Part shown: positions 1 to 8,380 of the stretch, in pieces
How positions within the stretch are numbered: position 1 is the first letter of the stretch
Layout: each line of letters starts with the position of its first letter
NCBI GenBank assembly: GCA_026710655.1
Contig: JAPOQN010000008.1
Coordinates: 62,001 to 126,000, forward strand
DNA: 64,000 bases
From: Chloroflexota bacterium
GTDB taxonomy: Bacteria > Chloroflexota > Dehalococcoidia > Tepidiformales > Tepidiformaceae
Reading direction: 5' to 3'
Notes under the pieces: model-generated
What the model saw: the letters and a program-made list of their open reading frames with translations, nothing else
Told to the model about the DNA's origin: nothing
The model's database searches: none
Made by a program: the position numbers and the translations under genes

Positions 1-1
1 T

Positions 2-1156
2 GCCAATGCAGTTCATTACCTTGTCACCAACGACGACGGCATACACCGGAAGGCACGGCGGCTGGGCGTATCGCAGGACCGTGTACTTACGATCGCCGAC
101 GCTCTTGCGCTCCTGGACACGCTCGTCAGCAGTCCTCAACGGCCTCCGCCGCAAGTGGCAGCGCGGGCGCTCCACTCTCTACGAAGTGATGACCCCATTT
201 TCGAGAGCCTGCGTAGCGACTACCTGGAATTTGACCAATGGTTGGAGAAGGTCAGCCGTGAGGGCCGCGAAGCATGGGTGATCGAATCACCTGGAGGTGA
301 ATGCGCCGGAATTTGTATCTGGAAGTCGGATGACGACGAGTACCGCTTCGGTGGCAAGGTGATGAAGCTCTCTACCTTCAAGGTCGCTGACGAATATAGG
401 GGCCGGCGGTACGGCGAACTGCTACTCAAGGCCGTGTTCACCGAACTTCACGCCAATCGTTACCAGCATGTCTGGCTCACTGTGTTCGAGCGCCACACGG
501 CTCTCATCACGATGCTTGAGGACTTCGGGTTCGAGCGCCATGGCGGCGAAACGTCTCTTGGCGAACTCGTGATGGTCAAGCACCTCGCACCGGCGACCAC
601 CGATAAGCCCGACCACTTCGCATACCACCGCCAGTTTGGACCACCCGCCGTTGATCTCACTCTCGACGCCAGTGTTTATGTGATCCCAATTCAACCCCGC
701 TACCACACGCGGCTCTTCCCGGACCATCCTGGTGAGCCAGCCCGGCTCCTGCCGGACGACGATCCGTTCGGTAACGCACTCCGGAAGGCCTACCTCAGCC
801 AAAGTGCGATCACGCCACCGTCTCGCGGCGATACGATCCTCTTCTACCGCTCCGACGATTGGCAGGCGGTCAGCGCCGCGGGCGTAGTCGAGGAGTCCAT
901 GCGTTCAGGGGATCCATCGGCAGTTGCAGCGTTCGCTGGCCAGCGGACCGTTTACAGCTACGCCGAGATCGACGAGATGACCCGCCCATCCGCCCTCGCC
1001 GTCCTATTCCGGCAGGATCGGCTGATCGAGCCTGGATGGCCGCTCGACGACCTGCGGAACGCAGGGGTATTGAATGCAGCGCCTCAATCCATTACGCAGG
1101 TCCGAAATAAGGAAGGCATCGCATGGCTGACCCGTCGCCTGGCCGCATCGTTCTGA
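2..1156 (+). CDS. PIN-GNAT-PUA-like fusion protein (5' end outside window)
   Basis: The frame is open from the first base, so the gene begins upstream; a GTG at 155 would remove a conserved-looking region. The first ~45 codons (HYLVTNDDGIHRKARRLG, then IADAL) look like the end of a PIN nuclease domain. A GNAT acyltransferase domain follows (roughly 270-590), with the acetyl-CoA loop R-G-R-R-Y-G near 400-420. The last ~170 codons contain a GDTILFYRSDDWQAV-type segment resembling EVE/ASCH (PUA-like) folds. The stop overlaps the ATG of the next gene (TGATG), which encodes another ASCH protein, so the two are co-translated. Proteins of this build are usually annotated as GNAT acetyltransferases; an RNA-related or toxin-like role is my inference. 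Base composition is less GC-rich than the genes that follow. Confidence 0.75.
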   Translation, partial: ANAVHYLVTNDDGIHRKARRLGVSQDRVLTIADALALLDTLVSSPQRPPPQVAARALHSLRSDDPIFESLRSDYLEFDQWLEKVSREGREAWVIESPGGECAGICIWKSDDDEYRFGGKVMKLSTFKVADEYRGRRYGELLLKAVFTELHANRYQHVWLTVFERHTALITMLEDFGFERHGGETSLGELVMVKHLAPATTDKPDHFAYHRQFGPPAVDLTLDASVYVIPIQPRYHTRLFPDHPGEPARLLPDDDPFGNALRKAYLSQSAITPPSRGDTILFYRSDDWQAVSAAGVVEESMRSGDPSAVAAFAGQRTVYSYAEIDEMTRPSALAVLFRQDRLIEPGWPLDDLRNAGVLNAAPQSITQVRNKEGIAWLTRRLAASF

Positions 1157-1548
1157 TGTCGGTTCACCCCGAATACGCCGAAGCCCTGCTCAACGGCACG
1201 AAGACTGTCGAGCTACGGAAGGCGCGGCTCGCCAACAGCACATCGCACATCGTCATCTACGCCACCGCGCCTGTGCAGCGCGTCGTGGGCTGGGTGAAGG
1301 CGGGGCACATTGAGGACGGTACGCCGCGCACCATCTGGCAGAAGCACAAGTCACGCGTTGGCATTCTGGAGCAGGCCTTCCGCCGCTACTACCGAGGGCA
1401 TCGGCGTGCCGTAGCGATTCATGTGGAATCGCCCCAGCGGCTTGCTATGCCTCTCGAGCTGTCGGCGGTCGAGGACGGCTTGACGCCTCCCCAGAGCTGG
1501 CGCTATCTATCGGACACTGCCGCCGAGAGCGTCGGCATCCGCGTTTAG
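1156..1548 (+). CDS. ASCH domain protein
   Basis: A 130-residue protein whose N-terminus (MSVHPEYAEALLNGTKTVEL then RK) matches the signature of ASCH/COG4933 proteins. These are PUA-like folds thought to bind RNA or modified nucleobases. The frame is open further upstream to an ATG at 1123, but starting at 1156 places Met just before the conserved motif and creates the TGATG overlap with the preceding gene. Its pairing with the PIN-GNAT-PUA protein suggests one operon. The actual ligand is unknown. A short GC hairpin (1562-1576) follows the stop without a T-tract. Confidence 0.75.
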   Translation: MSVHPEYAEALLNGTKTVELRKARLANSTSHIVIYATAPVQRVVGWVKAGHIEDGTPRTIWQKHKSRVGILEQAFRRYYRGHRRAVAIHVESPQRLAMPLELSAVEDGLTPPQSWRYLSDTAAESVGIRV

Positions 1549-1682
1549 AAGAGGTCCGCCCACCGCCGTAGGCGGTTGGCTGACCAAGGCGACTGTACTG
1601 CGAGCTCTTGAGCTAGAGGTCCAGCTCTTGGGTAACGCGGGTGGCACCGCGGGACTGGATTGCCGGGACTAGATAGCCGGGC

Positions 1683-2897
1683 CTAGATAATGGCCCCGGC
1701 CGACTTGGCGCTCTCAATCTCCGACCAGTCCAGCCCCAGTTCGAGCAGGAGCTCTTCGGTGTGCTGACCGACCTCGGCGAGCTCCCCACCCAGACGGGGA
1801 GCGGTCGCAAAGTCGACCGGAGCTGGCGGGATTCTCCGGGTCGTGTCGCCCGACTGTGCGTTCGCGAATCCCGCGCCCTCAAGTGACTCATCCTCGATCG
1901 CTTCCTCAAGTGTTCGAAGGGGAGCCCAGATCACGCCCCGGCGCTCAAGCTCCCTTCCGATATCAGCGCGGTTCTTCTCGGCGAAGGCCTCATCAAGGAT
2001 CGCCACCAGCTCTTCGCGGTGGATGGCTCGGCCGCGCGCGGTCGCGTACTCCTCGTTCTGCAACAGCCGCTCCAGACCCATGGCCTTGCAGAACGGTCCC
2101 CACGCCACATCGGACTGCAGGTTGACGAGTACAAGCCACTCGCCCCCCGCGCACTGGTAGGAGTTGTTGAGCGGATTCGTTGCGCTCCGGCGACTGGGCG
2201 GCGGAGCCGCCTGCCCCACCCATGCGAGGTTCGCATAGTCCCATCCCAGCTGATACGTCCCGTTGCCGACGAGGGACGTGTGCACCAGCTGGCCACGCCC
2301 TGTGCGAGTGCGGGCGAGAAGGGCCGCACAGATTCCCGCCGCAGCAGACATGGCCGTCGCATGGTCTCCAACAGCAGGCCGTGGCGCCACGGGTTCATCC
2401 AGGCCGCTGCTGACGGCCATGCCCATCCCCGAAGCAGCCCAGTAGGCGGCACCGTCGAAACCGGGGAGGTTGGCGGCCGGCCCCTCGTAGCCATAGCCCG
2501 AGACCACGCAGAACACCAGGCCTGGCGCGAACTCCGCAATTTCCGAATAGTCGAGGCCGAGTGCTGCCCGACCCGCTGGACGCAGGTTGGTGAGCACGAC
2601 ATCGCTCGCAAGCACCATCCGGCGCAGGAGCGGCAGGGCCTCCGGCGCCTTCAAATTCAGGGCGACACTCCTCTTCCCGGGGTTCGTGATTTCGAACGGT
2701 GGGCTCAGGTCCGGAATCCTTGCTGGATTGCCCATCCCGCGGAGTGCGTCTCCGTTAATGGGCTCGAGCTTCACGACCTCGGCCCCCCACTCCTTCAGAA
2801 TGCGACCGCAGGCAGGTGCCGCGATCCAGCTCGCTATCTCGAGCACCTTGACCCCCTCCAGCGGAAGTTCCGAAGCGTCCGAGTGCACCTCGACCAT
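1683..2897 (-). CDS. CaiB/BaiF (family III) CoA-transferase
   Basis: A 404-residue protein of normal family III length; these enzymes move CoA between carboxylic acids. The N-terminus has the usual LEGVKVLE...GAEVVKLEP nucleotide-binding pattern. The family's catalytic aspartate is visible in LPGFDG (about Asp148), inside the context GYGYEGP. An AAGGGG sequence precedes the ATG. It stands alone, separated by about 130 bases from the ASCH gene and by the tRNA-Gln region on the other side, so its substrate cannot be inferred from neighbours. A second, double-length member of the family lies at 56437-58950. Confidence 0.9.
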   Translation of the reverse strand: MVEVHSDASELPLEGVKVLEIASWIAAPACGRILKEWGAEVVKLEPINGDALRGMGNPARIPDLSPPFEITNPGKRSVALNLKAPEALPLLRRMVLASDVVLTNLRPAGRAALGLDYSEIAEFAPGLVFCVVSGYGYEGPAANLPGFDGAAYWAASGMGMAVSSGLDEPVAPRPAVGDHATAMSAAAGICAALLARTRTGRGQLVHTSLVGNGTYQLGWDYANLAWVGQAAPPPSRRSATNPLNNSYQCAGGEWLVLVNLQSDVAWGPFCKAMGLERLLQNEEYATARGRAIHREELVAILDEAFAEKNRADIGRELERRGVIWAPLRTLEEAIEDESLEGAGFANAQSGDTTRRIPPAPVDFATAPRLGGELAEVGQHTEELLLELGLDWSEIESAKSAGAII

Positions 2898-3076
2898 GAC
2901 CAGCCCCTTTCAATGCCCGACATACCGGCGCGAACCGACAACCGTGACACGCGCCCGGTCGACCCATCCGCCTGTTCCGCGGTCGGGTCAGGTTACCAGC
3001 ACCTCCGCCGTGAGAGCGGTCAAGGCAAAGGGCACGTACCGGTGTTACTGGAGGGGAACCTTGCTTGTGACTGAAG

Positions 3077-3150
3077 TGGCTGGGGACGGAGGAGTCGAAC
3101 CCCCACATACAGATCCAGAATCTGCTGTCCTACCATTAGACGAGTCCCCA
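3077..3150 (-). tRNA. tRNA-Gln (CTG)
   Basis: The reverse complement folds as a complete cloverleaf: acceptor TGGGGAC/GTCCCCA, D-arm GTC/GAC with loop TAATGGTAG, anticodon stem GCAGA/TCTGT with loop TTCTGGA (anticodon CTG), T-stem GGGGG/CCTCC with loop TTCGACT, discriminator G. The 3' CCA is encoded (3077-3079 on the plus strand is TGG). Confidence 0.95.
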
Positions 3151-3210
3151 ACGTCGCATACGAGCCTAGCACGGGTGGGGGAGGGCGCTCCAGAGGGGTC
3201 GGGGAGGGGG

Positions 3211-3630
3211 TCAGGAAGCGGAGGCGGGGGCTGCGTCCATGACTGTGAAGTTGGCGCGGGCGAGCTCCTCGCCGTCGACCAGCATCTGGACAACGTAGGG
3301 GCCGGCGGTGTCGAAACTCGGATCGAGGTTGGCGGCGAGCAGCAGGTGCTGGTCGTCGTCGAGGGGCGTGTCCTCGGGACGCGCCTTCTCGAATTCCCCC
3401 TCGATGTTGACAGACTCGCCGGCGGAGTCCTCGGGGCTCACGCGAATCGCATAGCGGTGGCGCTGGTTTGTCTCGAGGCCCCCGACAAGGAGGCTGGCGG
3501 CCACGCCGAGGTGGTGCTTGAAGGGGAAGCCCTCACCGGTCGTGAGGCAGTGCAGGCCGCGTCCGAGGATGAGGATCCGGTCGCCCTGGACCTGGGCGGC
3601 ATCGGCGAGCGTGAGGAATTCGCACTTCAT
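3211..3630 (-). CDS. DUF6941-like protein
   Basis: A 139-residue protein with no signal peptide or membrane segment. It begins MKCEFLTLADAAQVQGDR and contains HHLGVAASLLV and a C-terminal beta-rich stretch ending in LVDGEELARANFTV, resembling the small DUF6941 family of unknown function. A clear GGAGGTGA site precedes the ATG. It is a single gene between tRNA-Gln and a plus-strand hypothetical gene. The family assignment is from memory of the pattern; the function is unknown. Confidence 0.65.
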   Translation of the reverse strand: MKCEFLTLADAAQVQGDRILILGRGLHCLTTGEGFPFKHHLGVAASLLVGGLETNQRHRYAIRVSPEDSAGESVNIEGEFEKARPEDTPLDDDQHLLLAANLDPSFDTAGPYVVQMLVDGEELARANFTVMDAAPASAS

Positions 3631-3815
3631 ACCGAACTCACCTCCATGCCTGCTACCAGCGTACGACTCGCGTACGGGGACCGCACCGACAACGTTAAGA
3701 TTGCGTAATGTCAGGCACTACGGTCGGTGATGGCGCTCACAGGGCGCCCGTGGGGATGGCAACCCGCCGGCGAAACCTGTAACGATCGGCGGGCCGGGAC
3801 GGCGAGGAGGCTTCG

Positions 3816-4223
3816 ATGCGGGGACGGTTCGAGCGCATCGGCGGCCTGCGCACCGAGACGAGCGCCGACGGGCACGTGATCACGTACATGAGCATCTCGT
3901 ACGAGGGCGAAGGGCCGTTTCACGAGAGCACGCGGCCGATTGCGCTGGGAATCGAGGACGGCTCGCCGCAGCCGCTGGGGCCGCCGCACGAGCAGGTGGC
4001 GGAACGGCTGGTGCGGCAGGCGAACTACGGCCTGCAACTGCTGGTCGAGAGCGACGTGCCGAGGTACGCGCGCGAGTTCTTCTTCACGGCAATCAACAAG
4101 CCGCTGATCCCGCGCGAATTCGCGGTACCTCTGCGCGTGCAGGACACGCTTGAGGCGCTGCTGGCCCTGGACGAGATGTTCGCGCAGGGTCAGTCGCAGT
4201 CGCGCCCGCTGGACGAGCTGTAG
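3816..4223 (+). CDS. hypothetical protein
   Basis: A 135-residue soluble protein with a good ribosome-binding site (GAGGAGG ending 7 bases before the ATG). I do not recognise the family. The N-terminal third looks beta-rich (RTETSADGHVITYMSISYEG), the C-terminal half helical (VQDTLEALLALDEMFAQ). It ends 16 bases before the stop of the convergent SDR array and is not obviously tied to any neighbour. Confidence 0.6.
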   Translation: MRGRFERIGGLRTETSADGHVITYMSISYEGEGPFHESTRPIALGIEDGSPQPLGPPHEQVAERLVRQANYGLQLLVESDVPRYAREFFFTAINKPLIPREFAVPLRVQDTLEALLALDEMFAQGQSQSRPLDEL

Positions 4224-4239
4224 CGCCTACCGCCCTTCC

Positions 4240-5049
4240 CTAGACCGTGCTGGTGCCGCCGTCGACCCCGAGCGTCTTGCCAGTGACGTAGCTGGAGCGT
4301 TCGCTGGTGAAGAAGAGGACGAGTTCGGCGACCTCTTCGGGCTGGGCCGTCCGGCCCAGGGGCAGGGACCGCCAGCCCTCGGGGCCGCCGCGGGCGCGGT
4401 GCACGCGGGCCAGCATGGGTGTCTCGATGGGGCCGGGGGCGACGGCGTTGACGCGGATGCCGTGGGAGCCAAACTCGGCGGCGAAGCAGCGCGTCAGCAT
4501 GACCACGCCCGTCTTGGAGACACAGTAATCGGTCATGTTGGGCGAGGGGTTGTAAGCGGCCGTCGAGGCGAAATTGACGATCGTGCCGCCGTGGCCCTCC
4601 TTGACCATCTGGCGGGCAGCCTCGCGGGCGCAGAGCATGACGCCGGTCAGGTTTATGTCGATGACCTTCTGCCAGAACTCCGTAGGCCGGTTGAGGCTGG
4701 AGCCCGCCTCCACCGGGTGGAGGAAGGGGTCGGTGTCGTCGTCCCCTTCGAGGTAGTTGGCGTAGGAGATGCCGGCGGCCGTGACGATGGAATCGAGCTT
4801 GCCGAACCTCCCGGCAGTCTCGGCCACCACGTTGACGACGTCCCGTTCGCTGGAGACATCGGTGTGGACGAAAAGCGCGTTCCCACCGAGGTCCTCGATC
4901 TGGGCGGCGGTCTGCTCGCCGCCCTCGTCGTTGACGTCGGCGATGGCGACGGCGGCGCCCTCGCGGGCGAACATCAGCGATGTCGCCCGGCCCATGCCGG
5001 AGCCGCCTCCGGTGATGATCGCAGTTCTTCCCTCAAGTTCTCCTGCCAT
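4240..5049 (-). CDS. SDR oxidoreductase, copy 1 of 4 (distal)
   Basis: A 269-residue classical SDR. It has the NAD(P) loop TGGGSGMG (residues 13-20), an acidic residue after beta-2 (ADVND) favouring NAD, and the catalytic triad Ser162-Tyr175-Lys179 in the context YCVSK. The usual NNAG is TAAG. All four paralogues carry an extra segment of about 20 residues (near 100-122, containing DTDPFLHP) before the conserved WQKVID.NLTGV helix, which probably shapes the active site. This is the last gene of the array in the direction of transcription, 54 bases after copy 2. The substrate is unknown; these enzymes oxidise alcohols or reduce ketones. Confidence 0.92.
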   Translation of the reverse strand: MAGELEGRTAIITGGGSGMGRATSLMFAREGAAVAIADVNDEGGEQTAAQIEDLGGNALFVHTDVSSERDVVNVVAETAGRFGKLDSIVTAAGISYANYLEGDDDTDPFLHPVEAGSSLNRPTEFWQKVIDINLTGVMLCAREAARQMVKEGHGGTIVNFASTAAYNPSPNMTDYCVSKTGVVMLTRCFAAEFGSHGIRVNAVAPGPIETPMLARVHRARGGPEGWRSLPLGRTAQPEEVAELVLFFTSERSSYVTGKTLGVDGGTSTV

Positions 5050-5103
5050 GGTTCTGTCCTCCGGGATCCTGGTAGCGGGTCGTTTCGTTGGGCGAGACAG
5101 CCC

Positions 5104-5904
5104 CTAGACGGTGCTGATACCGCCATCCACGCCAAGCGTCTTACCGGTGACGTAGCTGGAGCGGTCGCTGGTGAAGAAGAGGACGGCCTCGGCGACCTCG
5201 TGAGGGTCGGCCGTGCGCTGGAGAGGCACGTTCCCCCACCCGGACACTCCAGCCCTCTGCACACGCGCCAGCATGGGCGTTTCGATGGGACCGGGGGCGA
5301 CGGCGTTGACGCGGATGCCCCTGGGGCCGAACTCGACGGCGAAGCAGCGTGTGAGCATGACGACGCCAGCCTTGGAGACGGAGTAGTCCGTCAAGATGGG
5401 CGAGGGGTTGTAGGCGTTGATCGAGGCGAAGTTGACGATCGTGCCGCCGTGGCCCTCGTTCACCATCTGGCGGGCGGCCTCGCGCGCACAGAGCATGACG
5501 CCCGTGAGGTTCACGTCGATGACCTTCTGCCACTGCTCCGTGGGCTTGTTCAGGTTGGAGCCCGCCTCCGGGTGGAGGAAGGGATCGGTGTCGTCGTCGC
5601 CCTCCACGTACTTGGCGTAGGAGATTCCGGCGGCCGTGACCATCGAGTCGAGCTTCCCGAACCTCTCCACCGTGCGGGCGACGGCGTTGACGACGTCGTC
5701 CTCGCTGGAGACATCGGTGTGGACGAAGAGGGACTCTCCGCCGAGGTCCTCGATCTGGGCGGCGGTCTGCTCCCCGCCCTCATCGTTGACGTCGGCGACG
5801 GCGACCGCCGCGCCCTCGCGTGCAAGCAACAGCGAAGTTGCCCGGCCCATGCCGGACCCGCCACCGGTAACGATGGAAACCTTGCCTTCGAGCTCTCCTG
5901 CCAT
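5104..5904 (-). CDS. SDR oxidoreductase, copy 2 of 4
   Basis: A 266-residue SDR with glycine loop TGGGSGMG, Ser161, Tyr174 and Lys178 (YSVSK in place of the YCVSK of copies 1 and 3), and the shared DTDPFLHP insertion. By eye it is closest to copy 3, with long identical stretches through the insertion and the NLTGVMLCAREAARQMVNEG helix. The C-terminal ends (SSYVTGKTLGVDGG) are nearly identical in all copies. The gap to copy 3 is 42 bases, consistent with one transcript. Position 90 is threonine as in copies 1 and 4. Confidence 0.92.
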   Translation of the reverse strand: MAGELEGKVSIVTGGGSGMGRATSLLLAREGAAVAVADVNDEGGEQTAAQIEDLGGESLFVHTDVSSEDDVVNAVARTVERFGKLDSMVTAAGISYAKYVEGDDDTDPFLHPEAGSNLNKPTEQWQKVIDVNLTGVMLCAREAARQMVNEGHGGTIVNFASINAYNPSPILTDYSVSKAGVVMLTRCFAVEFGPRGIRVNAVAPGPIETPMLARVQRAGVSGWGNVPLQRTADPHEVAEAVLFFTSDRSSYVTGKTLGVDGGISTV

Positions 5905-5946
5905 GACATCTCTCCTCTGGAGCCGTGTTGCGGGACGTGGGGGGCG

Positions 5947-6753
5947 CTAGATGGTATTGGTGCCGCCGTCCACGCCGAGCGTCTTGCCGGTGACATAGCT
6001 CGAGCGGTCGCTGGTGAAGAAGAGGACGGCCTCGGCGACCTCCTCGGGCCTGGCAGTGCGCTGGAGGGGGAGGTGGCCGCCCTGTCCCCTCCCACCGCTC
6101 GCGCGACTCACGCGCTCCAGCATGGGCGTCTCGATGGGGCCGGGGGCAACGGCGTTCACGCGAATACCGTGGGGGCCGAACTCGACGGCGAAACAGCGCG
6201 TGAGCATGACCACGCCGGCCTTTGAGACGCAGTAGTCCATGAGGGTGGGAGAGGGGTTGTAGGAGAGGATCGAGGCGAAGTTGACGATCGTGCCACCGTG
6301 GCCCTCGTTCACCATCTGCCGGGCCGCCTCGCGCGCGCAGAGCATGACGCCCGTGAGGTTCACGTCGATGACCTTCTGCCATTGCTCGGTGGGCTTGTTG
6401 AGGCTGACCCCCGCCTCCGGGTGGAGGAAGGGGTCGGTGTCGTCGTCGCCTTCGACGTAGTTGGCGTACGAGATGCCGGCAGCCGCAACCATCGAGTCGA
6501 GGCGACCGAACCTGGCGGCCGTCTCGGCCACCGCGTTCACGACCTCCTGTTCGCTGGAGACATCGGTGTGGACGAAGAGGGACTCTCCTCCCAGATCCTC
6601 GATCTGGGCGGCGGTCTGCTCGCCGCCCTCGTCGTTGACGTCGGCGATGGCAACGGCTGCGCCGTCGCCCGCGAACATGAGGGCCGTCGCCCGGCCCATG
6701 CCCGAGCCGGCGCCGGTCACGATGGCAACCCTGCCTTCGAGCTCTCCTGCCAC
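5947..6753 (-). CDS. SDR oxidoreductase, copy 3 of 4
   Basis: A 268-residue SDR with loop TGAGSGMG, Ser161, Tyr174 and Lys178, and the common insertion. It starts with GTG. It differs from its neighbours mainly in the variable loop between TPMLERV and LPLQRTA, the substrate-lid region of SDRs, which fits divergence in substrate preference after duplication. It has AAAG where the other copies have TAAG. It lies 35 bases downstream of copy 4. Confidence 0.92.
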   Translation of the reverse strand: MAGELEGRVAIVTGAGSGMGRATALMFAGDGAAVAIADVNDEGGEQTAAQIEDLGGESLFVHTDVSSEQEVVNAVAETAARFGRLDSMVAAAGISYANYVEGDDDTDPFLHPEAGVSLNKPTEQWQKVIDVNLTGVMLCAREAARQMVNEGHGGTIVNFASILSYNPSPTLMDYCVSKAGVVMLTRCFAVEFGPHGIRVNAVAPGPIETPMLERVSRASGGRGQGGHLPLQRTARPEEVAEAVLFFTSDRSSYVTGKTLGVDGGTNTI

Positions 6754-6788
6754 GATGTCTTCCTCCCGGGCGCTGTTGAGGCGCAGCC

Positions 6789-7595
6789 TTAAACGGTGTT
6801 AGTGCCGCCGTCGACGCCGAGCGTCTTGCCGGTGACGTAGCTCGAACGGTCACTGGTGAAGAAGAGGACCGCCTCGGCGACCTCCTCGGGCTGTGCCATG
6901 CGGCCCAGGGGCAGGGCGCCGCCCTGCTGCTGGAGCGCGCCCGTGCGCTGCAGCGAAGCCGTCATGGGCGTATCGATGGGGCCGGGGGCAACGGCGTTGA
7001 CGCGGATGCCGTGGGGGCCGAACTCCACGGCGAAGCAGCGGGTCAGCATGATCACGCCGACCTTCGCCACGCAGTAGTCCATGATGCCGGGCGAGGGGCC
7101 GTAGGCGGCGATCGAGGAGAAGTTGACGATCGTGCCACCGTGGCCCTCGGCGACCATCTGGCGGGCGGCCTCGCGGGCGCAGAGCATGACGCCGGTGAGG
7201 TTCACGTCGATGACCTTCTGCCAGCGCTCCGTGGGCTTGTTGAGGATGGTCGCGGTTTCCGGATGGAGGAAGGGGTCGGTCGCTTCGTCGCCCTCGACGT
7301 AGTCGGCGTAGGAGATGCCGGCGGCCGTGACCATCGAGTCGAGCCGCCCGAACTTTTCGACGGTCTGGGAGACGAGGTTGAGCACGTCCTGCTCGCTGGA
7401 GGTGTCGGTGTGGATGAAGGCCGCGTTTCCGCCGCTGTCTTCGATCTGGGCCGCGACCTGCTCGCCGCCTTCGTCGTTGACGTCGGCGATGGCGACGGCG
7501 GCGCCTTCGCGGGCGAACATGAGGGCCGACGACCGGCCCATGCCGGAGCCGCCGCCGGTGATGATGGAAACCTTGCCTTCGAGCTCTCCGGCCAT
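6789..7595 (-). CDS. SDR oxidoreductase, copy 4 of 4 (promoter-proximal)
   Basis: A 268-residue SDR with TGGGSGMG, Ser161, Tyr174 and Lys178 (YCVAK). It is the most divergent of the four in the insertion (DEATDPFLHPETATILNK) and in the lid region, which has a run of glutamines. A good site (GGAGTGAAG) precedes the ATG. It is first in the array and diverges from the CoA-transferase genes across an 89-base region with a nested inverted repeat, so both directions may share an operator. A link between SDR products and CoA transfer is inferred only from this arrangement. Confidence 0.92.
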   Translation of the reverse strand: MAGELEGKVSIITGGGSGMGRSSALMFAREGAAVAIADVNDEGGEQVAAQIEDSGGNAAFIHTDTSSEQDVLNLVSQTVEKFGRLDSMVTAAGISYADYVEGDEATDPFLHPETATILNKPTERWQKVIDVNLTGVMLCAREAARQMVAEGHGGTIVNFSSIAAYGPSPGIMDYCVAKVGVIMLTRCFAVEFGPHGIRVNAVAPGPIDTPMTASLQRTGALQQQGGALPLGRMAQPEEVAEAVLFFTSDRSSYVTGKTLGVDGGTNTV

Positions 7596-7608
7596 ACTTC
7601 ACTCCTTC

Positions 7609-7672
7609 GGTGCTTTGACGCAGTGGCGTTCGCGGGCGCAGCCTACGCCACTGGGGGGAGCTTCTCAGCACC
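7609..7672. promoter_or_regulatory. nested inverted repeat in divergent promoter region
   Basis: CAGTGGCGT (7621-7629) is perfectly inverted as ACGCCACTG (7645-7653). Outside it GGTGCT (7609-7614) pairs with AGCACC (7667-7672). The element fills the space between SDR copy 4 and the CoA-transferase alpha gene and is a candidate binding site for a dimeric regulator controlling both directions. No regulator gene adjoins it. Confidence 0.45.
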
Positions 7673-7684
7673 GGTGAGCGAACG

Positions 7685-8380
7685 ATGACCGCAACCATCT
7701 ACGAAAGCCCGGACGAAGCCCTGGAGGGAATCGAGGATGGCGCGCGCATCATGGTCGGGGGATTCGTCTCGGCGGCGTCGCCGACCAACCTGATCTTCGC
7801 GCTGAAGCGCCGGGGCACGCGGGAACTGACCGTGATGGCAACCAACATCGGCTTCGGCGACCGGCTCGACGAGCTGTGCGAAGACCGGCAGGTATCGAAG
7901 GCGATAGCAAGCTTCGCGGTGCGCGCCTCTACGGCCCGCGAGAGCAAGTTCGAGGCCCAGTACCGTCGCGGCGAGGTTGAGCTGGAGCTGGTCCCGCAGG
8001 GCACGCTCGCCGAACGTATCCGCGCGGGGGGCGCGGGCATCGGGGGGTTCCTGACGCGCACCGGGGTGGGGACGCAAGTAGCGGAGGGGAAGGAGGTCGT
8101 GAACTGGGAGGGGGAGGAGTGGCTGCTGGAGCGTCCCCTGCGGGCGGATGTCGCCCTCATCCGGGCCCATCGCGCGGACCGGCTGGGCAACCTGTACTAC
8201 CGCCTGGCGGGCAGGAACTTCAACGCCGTGATGGCGACGGCGGCAGACCTCGTCATTGTCGAGGCCGAGGAGATCGTGGAGACGGGCGAACTGCCGCCGG
8301 ACGCGATCCACACGCCGGCGGTTTACGTGGACCGCATCGTGCGCTGCGACGCCGTGGAGGTGCGCTGGGATGGCCGCTGA
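7685..8380 (+). CDS. CoA-transferase family I, alpha subunit
   Basis: A 231-residue protein of the alpha-subunit type (3-oxoacid/acetate CoA-transferase or glutaconate-type). It shows the glycine-rich IMVGGFVSAASPTNL segment near the N-terminus, GGAGIGGFLTRTGVGT in the middle and NFNAVMATAADLVIVEAEEI near the end. It overlaps the beta-subunit gene by 11 bases, so translation is coupled and the proteins should form a heteromer. The substrate cannot be told from sequence; the divergent SDR array hints at oxidation of a hydroxy- or keto-acid. Confidence 0.92.
   Translation: MTATIYESPDEALEGIEDGARIMVGGFVSAASPTNLIFALKRRGTRELTVMATNIGFGDRLDELCEDRQVSKAIASFAVRASTARESKFEAQYRRGEVELELVPQGTLAERIRAGGAGIGGFLTRTGVGTQVAEGKEVVNWEGEEWLLERPLRADVALIRAHRADRLGNLYYRLAGRNFNAVMATAADLVIVEAEEIVETGELPPDAIHTPAVYVDRIVRCDAVEVRWDGR

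Noticed and set aside
1562-1576. ACCGCC-GTA-GGCGGT hairpin as terminator after the ASCH gene
   Set aside because: Short stem, no T-tract; cannot be distinguished from chance.
4150-6225. 691-codon open frame on the plus strand opposite the SDR array
   Set aside because: Low-complexity GDGD/AGEEEDG repeats are the antisense of duplicated SDR sequence; no family pattern.
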